Origin: an uncultured Oligoflexia bacterium
GTDB taxonomy: Bacteria > Bdellovibrionota > Bacteriovoracia > Bacteriovoracales > Bacteriovoracaceae
DNA: 64,000 bases
Assembly (NCBI GenBank): GCA_913058265.1
Contig: CAJXPQ010000002.1
Span: forward strand, 186,001-250,000
Reading direction: 5' to 3'
Every line of letters begins with the position of its first letter. Position 1 is the first letter of the stretch. The position numbers and the translations under genes are program-made. Under the pieces are notes generated by a model that did no database searches, was not told the origin of the DNA, and was given only the letters and a program-made list of their open reading frames with translations. Shown piece by piece: positions 25,415 to 35,219 of the stretch.

Positions 25415-26994
25415 TAGAACATCCTCTTTTGATGATCTTTGTATTGAAAGTCTAGTAGGATCTTTAGACGCATTTCTTCAAAGAAACCCTTGTTTACTTT
25501 GAGCTTTTCTAAAATATCTTTTAAATTAAAATCATTCGATATATTCTTTTGTGTCCTAAGGTATAGATACTCACCAAAAAGATGCCCAACTCTGACAGAG
25601 ATTTCAAAGCGATTATTAGTATTAACTCCCTTGAGAACTTGGCTTAGTGTGTTGCCATCAATAACCTCTATGACTTTTTTACTGATATCATCATCTGACT
25701 TTTTATAGTCAAGGTATAGATCACACTTTCTGTGAGGATTTATAACCTTAGAGAAGAAGTAAGCCACGATTGTTTCAAGAGTGATGAGAATGAATTTTTG
25801 TACAGAGCTTTTTGATTGTATAATCTGATCGGTATCGATATCTTTTCGCTGAAAAAAAACATGAAGAATATGTATCCCTGCTAGATATGAAATTCGATTC
25901 ATAGAATAGCTAGAGCAATAAAAGGTATTTGTCTTGGGAAGTCGAAAGGATTTATTTGTTGAAATAAGATAATTGTAAAACTGGAAGGGACTTGGTTTAA
26001 GTACTTGTCCTAGCTTTTCCTCAACATATTCGAGGTTGGTATGATCGTAAAGGTTAAAGTCTTCAAGGTCATTCTTATCAATGTCCAACTTTAAGTGCTC
26101 AACCAGCATTGTGGATATATTATAAAAATTATCATTGGTATCTTCAGAAAATATTTTCTTACCGTTTTCAATAATGTATTCGTGGATGTCGAACTCAGGG
26201 TCATCACAGAGGTTCTCGTACCAATAAATCATACTCTCGTACTTAATCCAAGGGGGAGCGGAGACAATGCAGTACTCATTACTTGAAAATGAAACAACTC
26301 CCGACTCAATATTCTGTCTAATCAATTTCCAATAAACTTCATCTAAATTTTGATGAATAATTAAGGCGTTTATTTCGGGACAAACTTTTTTTAACAATGC
26401 TGGAATTTTATTTAAAGAGATGTGTAGCTCTCCGTAAAGAACTAGCATTATTGTCGATGGATTTTCGAGGTGTATATGTTTGAGCTTTTCAGCTGCAAAC
26501 TCATCTCTTTCAATTAAAGATCCCTTCGTATTTAATCCAACCACTTTTAACTTGAACTCTTTTGCTAGCTCAAAGATTAGTTTGTAATGAGTCCAAGGAA
26601 ACCTCCAAGAGCTATGATAGTTTACGCTCTCTAGGAACTCTAGGTCTGTCAGGTGACCTTGAATGTAAGCATCAATATAGACTTGGTCCTCAGCCGCAAC
26701 CATCTCTAAACCTAAGATACATTCAGATTTTTGCGAAATAATATAACGAAGAATTCTTAAAACAGTTCTTACGTTTTGATTAAATGTATGAAAATCTCCA
26801 ATAAAGAGAACATCATTATCTGTGACTCTTTCTTTTAGTGAATCCATATCTGACATTTTAAATTTTCTCTTTGAGTATTCTTTCTGATTGTTTGCGTATT
26901 CACTAAGTTCAGAGTTAAAAGACTCGTAAGACATAGCTTTGTCTTTCAAGTTCTTATAAATCTTTTTTCGTAATCGTATGATATCTGATTTCAA
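25414..26994 (-). CDS. ChaN-like haem-binding-family protein with an extra C-terminal domain
   Basis: A 526-residue protein without a signal peptide. Residues 60-200 match the ChaN/DUF399 fold: VLFIGDFH at 62-69, GLEMV near 95-99, HSSWRFPWTHYKLIFELAKE near 127-146, and LYGELHIS near 187-193. Known ChaN proteins are lipoproteins that bind haem; this one looks cytoplasmic. The C-terminal 300 residues match no family I know. The last codon overlaps the first base of the dtd pseudogene, so the two are one transcript. Confidence 0.65.
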   Translation of the reverse strand: MKSDIIRLRKKIYKNLKDKAMSYESFNSELSEYANNQKEYSKRKFKMSDMDSLKERVTDNDVLFIGDFHTFNQNVRTVLRILRYIISQKSECILGLEMVAAEDQVYIDAYIQGHLTDLEFLESVNYHSSWRFPWTHYKLIFELAKEFKLKVVGLNTKGSLIERDEFAAEKLKHIHLENPSTIMLVLYGELHISLNKIPALLKKVCPEINALIIHQNLDEVYWKLIRQNIESGVVSFSSNEYCIVSAPPWIKYESMIYWYENLCDDPEFDIHEYIIENGKKIFSEDTNDNFYNISTMLVEHLKLDIDKNDLEDFNLYDHTNLEYVEEKLGQVLKPSPFQFYNYLISTNKSFRLPKTNTFYCSSYSMNRISYLAGIHILHVFFQRKDIDTDQIIQSKSSVQKFILITLETIVAYFFSKVINPHRKCDLYLDYKKSDDDISKKVIEVIDGNTLSQVLKGVNTNNRFEISVRVGHLFGEYLYLRTQKNISNDFNLKDILEKLKVNKGFFEEMRLKILLDFQYKDHQKRMF

Positions 26995-27054
26995 GTGCTT
27001 AGCTCCCTATTTAAAGTTTATAGGGAATTAGGGAATTATCAATAGATGGAAGTA

Positions 27055-29883
27055 TCAGCCTTGAATGATGGCCCTATTTAAGTAGATATTGAAGTCATTA
27101 TTAAGCTGAGTGTAGACCTCGGTCAATGACCGACTTAGAGACTGGTAAGAAGATATAATAGACTTCAGATCATCAAGCTTTGGAACTTGTACCCCTTGAA
27201 GAATCTTAGAGATTGGTACGTCGATAACATTTGCAAGAATAAACTCTAAAAACTGAATAACAACCTCATCACTATAAAGCGTGGCAACCAGATCTTGTCC
27301 AGAGTAAAGAGCAATACCATAAGTCGTATACTGATCTTTCTTTACCATTGTACGCTTCACAGATGAGAGGTTGTTATGGATAAGGTTTATAGCTTCAGAG
27401 TGGAACTCTGTGTATATATCAGTATTATCCGGATAAATAGAGTACGTCTTAGAAAGCAAGAGAGGCGACTTTAATACGGGATTATTAAAGTTAATAGCGC
27501 TTCTATTTGCTTCCGATATCTCTACAGATCTTTGAATAACTCGTTTGAAGTTTGCCAGTTTAGAGAGCACCTCTGAAGGATAAGTTGTAATCACAGTATT
27601 TAGGAATTGCGATATTTCTTCATAACTTTTTATGAGTTGAGTCGGGTGAGTATCGAATACTTTCTCTACATCGAGATCAAGGAAGGAAAAAGCTGAGTGT
27701 AAGTGATGGGGTAGTTCTTTATTTTCATTAAAGAATTTAGGAACTAAGAGCTTAGAAAGATTCGCTTTAACTTTTGTATGCTCATTGTGAAATGTAAGTC
27801 CGGTCAACTGCATACCAATAGAGGAGCTAAAGAATTCTTTGAAAGTATTGATGTTGATACCATTCCACTTTGGATATATATGAAAGTAAGAACATAGCGC
27901 ATGTCCATAATCATAAGCTTTAGCTTCAAGTGACTTTGTCGGTATGATCTCAAGTTTGACAGAGCTTTTCTGACGTTGATCGACTATGATCGTAAACTCA
28001 GAACTATCTCGAGTAAAACTCTGGGATAAATCGAAAAGAGAGTTTGAATCATCTTTTGTAAGTCCGTGATTAAAGTCAACACTTTGAATATCAAAGAAAT
28101 AGTCAAATGAATTACAAACACTCATTAATTTATTGAAGTAGTTTGGGTGAGTCACTTGCGTTGAGTCTTTATTTGCTGAATTGATGAGTTTTCCTTCAAC
28201 GATTGCATCTTGAAAGAATTCCAATCTAAAACCTTGATAGGATTTTTGGTAAAGAGGGGGGGTCTCATCAAAATTGTCATGAAAGAACATTTGTGTGAGA
28301 TTTGTAAGGCATGAAAACTCATGGAATGACTGTAAGTCTCCATGATACCTTAAGCGATAGCAAGACTGTTTTTCTTCTGTTCTAGGAAGAAACTCTGGTT
28401 GTCTTTTTAGGATATAAATATAAGATCCAAGTTCACCCTTTCCTTCTAAGCTACTTAAGCTAACTATACATTCAACTTTAAAGTCTTTTAGAAGAGTTGT
28501 GACTTTTGTTTTTTGGCTTGGAACAAATATTTTTTTGGAAGTATGGAGGTAAATAAAACCATTCTCTTTTAAGTATTGTTTCTGGGCCGTGACCTGGTTA
28601 AGTATATAGTGCTGAGGATTACTCTTAGGTATTATATTTAAGTTCAGTACAATCCTGTCATAGGTAGACTGCTGTGACTGAGAATCGCTAAGCAGTGTTC
28701 TTTGAATATCATCAGTATTCTTACGGTTGTACAAATGAGAGCGTGTTATTTGACTTACAAAAAGCTTAGGCTCTCTACCTTGAATATTAGCTATCTGGGA
28801 TAAGAAGGTAAGAAACTGAATTTGGTTTATAACTTTTAAATAGCTACCTGTTGTAAATTCAAAGCCCTTAAAGTCTGGACATAGAATTTGATTCCACTTT
28901 ATATTTTTATTAGCATCTTGTGCCAGCCAGTGAGACAAAGAGAGTGATTCGATAAAGTCACCTGCAAACTTACAACTTATAATCTCCATTTCATTGTTCA
29001 ATGCCATGTAAGCATTAGGAGTTTTACTTTGTTGGTTATTTAGCCAGGCAGGGAAGTTTATAAGCATACAATTTGTAAACAAACCGAAATTTTTGTGACT
29101 AAGAGAGTGTGAATAGTCTGAGCTTGAGAGGCCCAATATTTTTTCTGACTTTGTCGAAATAGTTTTTACGATTTCCGTAATATTTAAATCATGGCAAATT
29201 ATTGAGAATTTTTTTAAAGCATCACCCATACACTCATTAGGTCGGTACCAGCTGAATATATTCTGTTCAAACGCTGTAGCTTTAAGTTCAAATGAACTAC
29301 CGGGTCTAAACTCTTTTGAGATTGTGGCGTTAGGGTTAAATAAATCTGTTTTTGTAATCTCAACCTTACGCTGCTCTTTCATTGTAATTAAGAAGCGAAC
29401 CTTAAGTAAGTAAATAACAGCAATTCGAAAGCTTAGAATTTCTACAAACTCTTCAAAGGCCTGAGCGTATTCTGACTCAGGATTTTTTAGTTCAGTCCAA
29501 AAACTAGTGTAGTGATCGATATTGGCACAATTTATATTTTTAAATTCCGCAAAAGCCAAGAATTCATTATAAAGGCCTAGTTTTAGTTTTCGGGATAACT
29601 CATCTTTTGAGTTGAAGGTTTTCTTAGCATCCGCTTTGAGCTCATCAAGAATTTTTGTGAATACATTTACATTTCTTGATGTAAGAGACTCACCTTTCCA
29701 ACCAGGAACAAAGTATTTATTAAAAGAATTATCTTCAAGGGGCGGAGTAGAAGAGTTGTGATAAAAAGGTGCTAGAATGTTTTCGACAGAGTCCACGGCT
29801 GCAGCTTGAGTTGCGACCTTTTTGGGCTCAGCACTCTCATCTTGAATGAACCAATTACTGGCCGTAAAATTCTTCTTATCCAA
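27055..29883 (-). CDS. Large protein with a degenerate N6-adenine methyltransferase-like domain
   Basis: A 942-residue cytoplasmic protein. Residues 408-494 follow the pattern of the second half of a type I HsdM/N6-adenine methyltransferase. YDRIVLNLNI stands where active enzymes have FDxIxxNPPF, then come QYLKENGFIYLHTSKKIF, LLKDFKVECIVSLSS, and GSYIYILKRQ. The catalytic NPPF tetrapeptide is absent, and no clear SAM-binding glycine motif is seen before it. The remaining 800 residues are not recognised. It may be a catalytically dead methyltransferase used for DNA or protein binding. It stands alone, without HsdS or HsdR partners. Confidence 0.55.
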   Translation of the reverse strand: MDKKNFTASNWFIQDESAEPKKVATQAAAVDSVENILAPFYHNSSTPPLEDNSFNKYFVPGWKGESLTSRNVNVFTKILDELKADAKKTFNSKDELSRKLKLGLYNEFLAFAEFKNINCANIDHYTSFWTELKNPESEYAQAFEEFVEILSFRIAVIYLLKVRFLITMKEQRKVEITKTDLFNPNATISKEFRPGSSFELKATAFEQNIFSWYRPNECMGDALKKFSIICHDLNITEIVKTISTKSEKILGLSSSDYSHSLSHKNFGLFTNCMLINFPAWLNNQQSKTPNAYMALNNEMEIISCKFAGDFIESLSLSHWLAQDANKNIKWNQILCPDFKGFEFTTGSYLKVINQIQFLTFLSQIANIQGREPKLFVSQITRSHLYNRKNTDDIQRTLLSDSQSQQSTYDRIVLNLNIIPKSNPQHYILNQVTAQKQYLKENGFIYLHTSKKIFVPSQKTKVTTLLKDFKVECIVSLSSLEGKGELGSYIYILKRQPEFLPRTEEKQSCYRLRYHGDLQSFHEFSCLTNLTQMFFHDNFDETPPLYQKSYQGFRLEFFQDAIVEGKLINSANKDSTQVTHPNYFNKLMSVCNSFDYFFDIQSVDFNHGLTKDDSNSLFDLSQSFTRDSSEFTIIVDQRQKSSVKLEIIPTKSLEAKAYDYGHALCSYFHIYPKWNGININTFKEFFSSSIGMQLTGLTFHNEHTKVKANLSKLLVPKFFNENKELPHHLHSAFSFLDLDVEKVFDTHPTQLIKSYEEISQFLNTVITTYPSEVLSKLANFKRVIQRSVEISEANRSAINFNNPVLKSPLLLSKTYSIYPDNTDIYTEFHSEAINLIHNNLSSVKRTMVKKDQYTTYGIALYSGQDLVATLYSDEVVIQFLEFILANVIDVPISKILQGVQVPKLDDLKSIISSYQSLSRSLTEVYTQLNNDFNIYLNRAIIQG

Positions 29884-30102
29884 TTCTCACTCTCTCTAAA
29901 AAGTAAATAAAATTAGTTGCTTGTGCGATTTTTTAGTGGAGTAATTTGTATAAGTTTAGGGCTATTTTGTCATCTAAAAAGAAAAATTTTCCCTACTATA
30001 AATCTTGCTAAATAACGCAGTTCGTTCTTCCGAAAGGCTTAGTGATAATGATCTTAGGGGGATAACCTTCTAGACAAGGATATTTATTTAGAGGAGCGTA
30101 GC

Positions 30103-30636
30103 ATGGATAAAGGATTTAACGATGATGAATTAGCAGACATCATGAATGAAATTGAAAATTTGGAACAAGAATTTACAGAAGAAGTTGTAGCAGCAGCTCC
30201 AACTCCAGCTCCAACTGAAGAGGTTGAATTGACAGCGGAGGCTGAAGCGAAAGTTGAGGAACCTGTGGCATCGACTCCACATGTCGAAGTTGACCAGGAA
30301 ATGGAAGATGTTCTTAATGAGCTTTCTGAAATGTCGGTTGAAGAAGTATCTGGCGATACAGTTCAGGCCCACGATGACAATGTAGTTTCACTTCATGACA
30401 CATCGGCTAATACGCCAAGCTCAGAGCATACTGCTCCAGCAGAATTTGCTCCAAGTGGAGGACATTCTCAAATGAGCTTCAGTGTAGAAGGTGATATGAG
30501 ACTTGATCTTTCATTTAATGTTTCTGGGAAAATTGTCCATTTACATATTGGTGAAAACGGCTTTGAACTAGAACTTGATAGCGGAATGAAATTTAGTATT
30601 CCTCTTGATGAGAGTGCTCACAAAAAAGCTGCCTAA
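30103..30636 (+). CDS. Acidic protein of unknown function
   Basis: A 177-residue protein. The first 120 residues are very acidic and low in complexity (Glu/Ala/Pro/Val, with APTPAPTEEV and similar). The last 50 (from QMSFSVEGDMRLDLSFNV to FSIPLDES) look like a folded small beta domain. It starts at ATG 30103 with a strong GAGGAG site, so it is well expressed. It is followed 7 bp later by rsmD. No named family is recognised; the acidic arm suggests a binding or anchoring role. Confidence 0.65.
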   Translation: MDKGFNDDELADIMNEIENLEQEFTEEVVAAAPTPAPTEEVELTAEAEAKVEEPVASTPHVEVDQEMEDVLNELSEMSVEEVSGDTVQAHDDNVVSLHDTSANTPSSEHTAPAEFAPSGGHSQMSFSVEGDMRLDLSFNVSGKIVHLHIGENGFELELDSGMKFSIPLDESAHKKAA

Positions 30637-30643
30637 TAAATAA

Positions 30644-31216
30644 ATGTCCTTAAATATTCTAGGAGGCGTGGCCAAGGGATTTTCCTTGGTCACCCCCAAA
30701 TCTTTTAAAACCAGACCCACATCGATTCTACTTAAAAGAAGATTGTTTGATTCAATTCAGGACTTTTCTGGTTGTACCTTTATTGATCTCTGCGCAGGAT
30801 CCGGCAGTATAGGCCTTGAAGCTTTATCTCGTAATGCACACACTACATACTTAGTAGAATTAAACTCTCAAGCCTTGAGTTGTATAAAGACAAATACTAA
30901 GAAATTGAATGAAAAATATCTCGAATTGGGAGAATGTTTTGTGCATAAGGATGATTGCATTAAATGGTTAAACAAAAATCAAGGAATCCTAAGCTCTAAT
31001 GATAACCTTTTATTCTTTGATCCTCCATATGAGATGATAGAACTCTATAAGAAATTCTTTGTAACTATTCGAGGCCTGAATTATCAAGGGAAAATAATTG
31101 TTGAGGCATGTACTCAGAAAACCATGGGTTTAAATGAGTTTGGTGACCTCTTTGGTGAACCAGATAAAATTTTTAAACAGGGCACAAGTTTCTTTGCCAT
31201 TTATGATTTCAAATAA
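30644..31216 (+). CDS. rsmD: 16S rRNA (guanine-966 N2) methyltransferase RsmD
   Basis: A 190-residue SAM-dependent enzyme that methylates G966 of 16S rRNA in the 30S subunit. The N-terminal start (LGGVAKGFSL), TRPTSILLKRRLFDSI, SAM-binding DLCAGSGSIGLEALSRNA, and catalytic FFDPPYE are all visible and in the expected order and spacing. It lies directly before coaD, as in many bacteria, where rsmD and coaD are often adjacent. Confidence 0.9.
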   Translation: MSLNILGGVAKGFSLVTPKSFKTRPTSILLKRRLFDSIQDFSGCTFIDLCAGSGSIGLEALSRNAHTTYLVELNSQALSCIKTNTKKLNEKYLELGECFVHKDDCIKWLNKNQGILSSNDNLLFFDPPYEMIELYKKFFVTIRGLNYQGKIIVEACTQKTMGLNEFGDLFGEPDKIFKQGTSFFAIYDFK

Positions 31217-31256
31217 TTAGCTATAATGATCTAGTAAACCTAAAATAGGAAACTAT

Positions 31257-31736
31257 ATGAGAAAATCAGCATTATATGCAGGTTCATTTGATCCATTTAC
31301 TAATGGTCACTTTGATATTGTACAAAGAGCACTAACTATCTTTGATGAAATAACAATTGTTGTTGCCGTCTCTCCTTCAAAAAAACATTTTTTAAGTAAG
31401 GAAGAACGCAAGGAAATTTTAGTGAAATTATATGCAGATAACGAACGAGTTAAGATTGATACATGGGACGGATTGATTGTAGACTATGTTGATAAGCATA
31501 AAATATCTGCAATCGTGAGAGGACTAAGACCTACTGGAGACTTTGAGATAGAATTCCAGATGGCATCAATGAACAGAAGACTTAATGAAAATGTTGAAAC
31601 GGTATTTTTAATGACAGGTGAGAACTTGTATTATATTTCTTCATCTCTTGTAAAAGAAGTTTTTAATCACGGTGGGGATATTAAAAAGTTTGTTCCGGAA
31701 GTGATCTATGAAGAGTTAAAGAAGAGGAAACAATGA
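31257..31736 (+). CDS. coaD: Phosphopantetheine adenylyltransferase
   Basis: A 159-residue enzyme for the fourth step of coenzyme A synthesis (4'-phosphopantetheine + ATP to dephospho-CoA). The nucleotidyltransferase motif YAGSFDPFTNGHFDI is near the N-terminus, and the second motif YISSSLVKEV is near 125-135. AIVRGLRPTGDFE fits the substrate-binding loop. A TATAAT at 31222-31227 could serve as a promoter inside the rsmD end. It overlaps the aminotransferase gene by 4 bp. Confidence 0.92.
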   Translation: MRKSALYAGSFDPFTNGHFDIVQRALTIFDEITIVVAVSPSKKHFLSKEERKEILVKLYADNERVKIDTWDGLIVDYVDKHKISAIVRGLRPTGDFEIEFQMASMNRRLNENVETVFLMTGENLYYISSSLVKEVFNHGGDIKKFVPEVIYEELKKRKQ

Positions 31737-32953
31737 TACTAAGTGAAAGAATAAAAGATACTAAAGCAAGTATAACTCTTAAAGTTAATGAGAAAATAAA
31801 TGTTTTAATTCAACAGGGAAAGCATGTCTACAATATGACCAGTGGACAGTTACCGTTTAAACCCTCTAGTGAATTTGTTAGTGCTCTTGGTAAACAATTA
31901 AACTTTTTAAAGAGTTATCAATATAGTCCTATTGCAGGGATGAGTGGGCTAAGAGTTAAGTTTTTAAATTACTATGAGGAAAAAAGAAATTTAAAATTCT
32001 CTGATTGTACGCAAGAATTTGACTGCGTTATTAGTAATGGTTCAAAGCATTCCATTTACAACCTTCTAGGGGTTTTGATCAACCCTGGGGATGAAGTTAT
32101 TCTTCTTACACCATATTGGGTTTCATACCCTGAGATGATTAAGTTTTGGGGAGGAACTCCAGTTGTTGTTAAGTCTCATGCCTTTGATGCTTACACTCCA
32201 TATATTGAAGAGATCGAAAAAGCGATAAGCCCAAAAACAAAAGCTATTATTGTTAATAGTCCAAATAATCCAGCTGGTATTCATTACTCTGAGGAGTGGA
32301 TGAAGAGCTTTGGTACTTTTTTGAAAAACTATCCCGACCTATTGGTCATATCAGATGAAATATACTCTGAGCTAAGTTACTTTGACCCTGAGCCAAGCTA
32401 TTTCTATCAGTTTGATAAAAGTCTCTTAGCGCAAACAGTAATTATAAATGGTATCTCTAAATCTTTTGCAGCAACGGGTTTAAGAGTTGGATATTGTATC
32501 GCTGATGCAAGAATTACTAAGGCGATGGCAAAGATTCAAAGTCAGACAACTTCAGGCCCTAATAGTCTTGTGCAAAGAGCTTTACTTGATTTTAATTTTA
32601 GCGATCTAGATAATTACTTTGACCCTGTTAAGGCACAGCTACGTGATTGTGCTCAAATGATACGGGCAGCTTTTAGGGAAGCGAACCTTCCTCATTGTTA
32701 TTACCAGACAACCTCGGCCTTCTATTATTTATTAGATTTCTCGCGTATGCCAATCTATGAGAAATTTAAAGATGATAAAAATAGTGATTGTAGCAAAGAA
32801 ATAGTTGAGGATATACTTGAAAAAACAGGTGTGGCACTTGTTCCTGGATCAGCTTTTGGTTATCCAAACTCTGCCAGAATGAGTATGACACTTGATTCAG
32901 CTCCTTTTAAAGAGGCCATTAACAAACTTGTTACCTATGTCGCACAGAAATAG
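31733..32953 (+). CDS. Class I pyridoxal-phosphate aminotransferase (aspartate-type)
   Basis: A 406-residue cytoplasmic enzyme. PYWVSYPEM at 127-135, NSPNNPAG at 175-182, SDEIYSEL at 207-214, the PLP lysine in SKSFAATGLRVGY (Lys243), and the substrate-carboxylate Arg near the C-terminus (NSARMSM) all fit fold-type I aminotransferases such as aspartate aminotransferase of the Thermus/Bacillus branch. The exact amino-acid substrate is not readable. ATGA overlap with coaD shows co-translation. Confidence 0.88.
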   Translation: MILSERIKDTKASITLKVNEKINVLIQQGKHVYNMTSGQLPFKPSSEFVSALGKQLNFLKSYQYSPIAGMSGLRVKFLNYYEEKRNLKFSDCTQEFDCVISNGSKHSIYNLLGVLINPGDEVILLTPYWVSYPEMIKFWGGTPVVVKSHAFDAYTPYIEEIEKAISPKTKAIIVNSPNNPAGIHYSEEWMKSFGTFLKNYPDLLVISDEIYSELSYFDPEPSYFYQFDKSLLAQTVIINGISKSFAATGLRVGYCIADARITKAMAKIQSQTTSGPNSLVQRALLDFNFSDLDNYFDPVKAQLRDCAQMIRAAFREANLPHCYYQTTSAFYYLLDFSRMPIYEKFKDDKNSDCSKEIVEDILEKTGVALVPGSAFGYPNSARMSMTLDSAPFKEAINKLVTYVAQK

Positions 32954-33026
32954 TCGGACTTAGCGGCTAATATTGCTCTATACATTTAATGCGTATGCTT
33001 CTGTAAAATGAATAGTGGAGAGTTGT

Positions 33027-34022
33027 ATGCAATTTTGTAAAATTTTTCTATTATTCACAGTTTTATTTCAATTCATGTCTTGTGCAAAAACTGAAGATGA
33101 AGAGGTTCGCTCTGCCATCAATGAAGCAAACTACCACCTCAATTCTATGAGCTGTTCTGATGCTCAGGATGTACTTGATGATGTAGATTTTCAAGATGAC
33201 AATGCAGATTACCTTTCAGTTTATGCTGCAAGTCTTGCTTGTTATGCAGGCTACAAAGAGCTAGATATTCTCTTTGGTGGAAACCTTGATGATATTAATT
33301 CAACAAGTTTAATTGCTTCATTAGCAGGCTTTTCTAGTTCTAATGAGACTGAAGCTGATAGCTCCGACTTTACCTATTTATTACAAGCGATAAAAACTCT
33401 CATCGAAAATGATGGTGGAGATCAGCCTAGCACAGTAACAAGAAACAGTAAGTTTGGCATTAAGGAGAGTGGAGATTTAAGTCTTCAGGCACTGTACCTT
33501 ATCTTTGTTAGCATGGGGAAGTTCTATGCTTACTATGGTAATGCAGACAACACCGGAACAAAGGGTGGGGGGACACAATCCAACTCCTGTTTATTTTCTT
33601 ATACAACCCAGGATGCAGTTGACTGGATTGGTGATACGAATCCTGGATCCTGTATTGCTGCAACCGGATCTGAAGGAAGTGATGATTTGGAATTACCAGT
33701 TACGGCCGCGGTAATAAAAAGAAGAATGTGTGAAGGCATATATCTTTATCAAAATATGATGAACATTTTAAGTAATATCACTCTACCAGGTAGTTCAGAG
33801 TTAGGTGATGTTGGAAATGTGCAAACCACTCTAGCAACACTCTATACAGCAGGGATAACAGCAGAAACAACTGCCGGAGGCGGAATCTACAATAATGGTG
33901 CCGCTGCTGGACAAAATGCGATGACAACGTTTCAAGATATTACCGGCGTCGATGAGTGTGAAGCTGAAGCAATTGAAAAAATTGAAAAGTTTTATGCCAT
34001 CTTTTTGGAGACAATCTTTTAG
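33027..34022 (+). CDS. Lipoprotein of unknown function
   Basis: A 331-residue lipoprotein with lipobox QFMSC (Cys19). An in-frame GTG at 33015 overlaps the GGAG that serves as the ribosome site, so ATG 33027 is chosen. The mature part is Asp/Ser/Gly-rich and partly helical (SVYAASLACYAGYKELD), with several cysteines. It has a TPR-like feel early on but no firm family. It shares its last base with the first base of the next gene, an outer-membrane barrel, so the two probably act together at the outer membrane. Confidence 0.7.
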   Translation: MQFCKIFLLFTVLFQFMSCAKTEDEEVRSAINEANYHLNSMSCSDAQDVLDDVDFQDDNADYLSVYAASLACYAGYKELDILFGGNLDDINSTSLIASLAGFSSSNETEADSSDFTYLLQAIKTLIENDGGDQPSTVTRNSKFGIKESGDLSLQALYLIFVSMGKFYAYYGNADNTGTKGGGTQSNSCLFSYTTQDAVDWIGDTNPGSCIAATGSEGSDDLELPVTAAVIKRRMCEGIYLYQNMMNILSNITLPGSSELGDVGNVQTTLATLYTAGITAETTAGGGIYNNGAAAGQNAMTTFQDITGVDECEAEAIEKIEKFYAIFLETIF

Positions 34023-35122
34023 TGAAAAGAAACCTGATCATCCTATTTGTTTTTAGCTTATGTGCATTTAATACTAATGCAGGATATGAACGTTCACTTG
34101 GTAAGAGTGCCAAAGGTTTATTGATGGGCGATGCCTTTACGACCTTAGCTTACGAAGATAGAACACTCTTTTATAATCCGGCCTTACTTGCAAGACATAA
34201 AGGATTTAGCTTTTACCCTCTAAACCCTATCTTTTCGGCACCGAATGTTGTGAATGACATGGATACTTATACAGATCTTGGTTCGGACCCCGCTGATGTC
34301 GCAGATGTCTTACTTGGGACTCCCATCCATCTTGGAATTGACTACGCTCCAGGCTTTAAGATGGGACAATTTGGGCTTAGTGCTATTATGAATTACGATT
34401 CAAATTTTTCCTTACAAAACCAAGTCACACCCTCTTTAAATGTTGATCATCGTTATGATAAAGGGTTTATAGCTGGAGTAGGTTTCAATGTTACAAATGA
34501 GATTGCTGCGGGAGCGAGCATTAAATATATTAAGCGAGAATCGATATATGGGTCTTATAACCTAACGGGATATACTTTACTTGATGCTTTAAATGCTGGA
34601 GAGATTACCGATGTACTAGATTCTTTGGGTAAAATTCAAGGATCAGGCTGGGGAGTTGATGCTGGTATAGATTATAGAAAAATTACTGATGGTGATAGCT
34701 TCTTTAGTATGGGCTTTGTTCTTCAAGATATTTATACAATTCTTCAGACAGAAGAAAACGAAGATGATTTAGAGGTTCAAGCACAGCCATTAGTTGCAAG
34801 TTTCGGAACAGCATGGAGTTCGAAGGTCGGTGGAGGCTTTGGGCTAACTCTTTCTGCAGATATCAAGCACCTTGAAAAACAAATGGAATTTATGCAGAGA
34901 GTTCACCTCGGAATGGAGCTTGCACTTTCACCTGCCCTGACTTTATTTGCAGGAGTGAACGCAATCGATAATTATAGCTATGGTTTTAAAGTTAACCTTT
35001 TTATCGTAGATGTCTTTATAGGAGCGTACTCACGGGAGATTGGTGAGAAGTTGCAACAACAACAGTCTGATGAAGTCCTAGTTTATGTAAGCCTGTTCGA
35101 TTTCACCTTTGACACTCTTTAG
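34022..35122 (+). CDS. Outer-membrane beta-barrel protein (PorV/TraF/FadL-like)
   Basis: A 366-residue protein starting at GTG 34022 with a signal peptide (MKRNLIILFVFSLCAFNTNA). The N-terminal SAKGLLMGDAFTTLAYEDRTLFYNPALLAR matches the start of FadL/PorV/conjugal-TraF-type barrels, where a helix and an NPAxL motif precede the strands. Amphipathic strands follow (for example FGLSAIMNYDSNFSL, VHLGMELALSPALTLFAGV). Transport of lipids or surface proteins is possible. It is coupled to the lipoprotein gene. The final residue pattern (FDFTFDTL) is not the classic terminal Phe. Confidence 0.68.
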   Translation: MKRNLIILFVFSLCAFNTNAGYERSLGKSAKGLLMGDAFTTLAYEDRTLFYNPALLARHKGFSFYPLNPIFSAPNVVNDMDTYTDLGSDPADVADVLLGTPIHLGIDYAPGFKMGQFGLSAIMNYDSNFSLQNQVTPSLNVDHRYDKGFIAGVGFNVTNEIAAGASIKYIKRESIYGSYNLTGYTLLDALNAGEITDVLDSLGKIQGSGWGVDAGIDYRKITDGDSFFSMGFVLQDIYTILQTEENEDDLEVQAQPLVASFGTAWSSKVGGGFGLTLSADIKHLEKQMEFMQRVHLGMELALSPALTLFAGVNAIDNYSYGFKVNLFIVDVFIGAYSREIGEKLQQQQSDEVLVYVSLFDFTFDTL

Positions 35123-35219
35123 TTGACTATTTGTCACGGTTACCATTAGTTTATGGCCATACACTTATTTTTTCCTTAAAATTTGCTTAAAGACAAAATC
35201 CAAATCGGGGAGAATATTT

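Noticed and set aside
27055-29883. Active type I restriction methyltransferase
   Set aside because: NPPF is missing and no HsdS or HsdR genes are adjacent.
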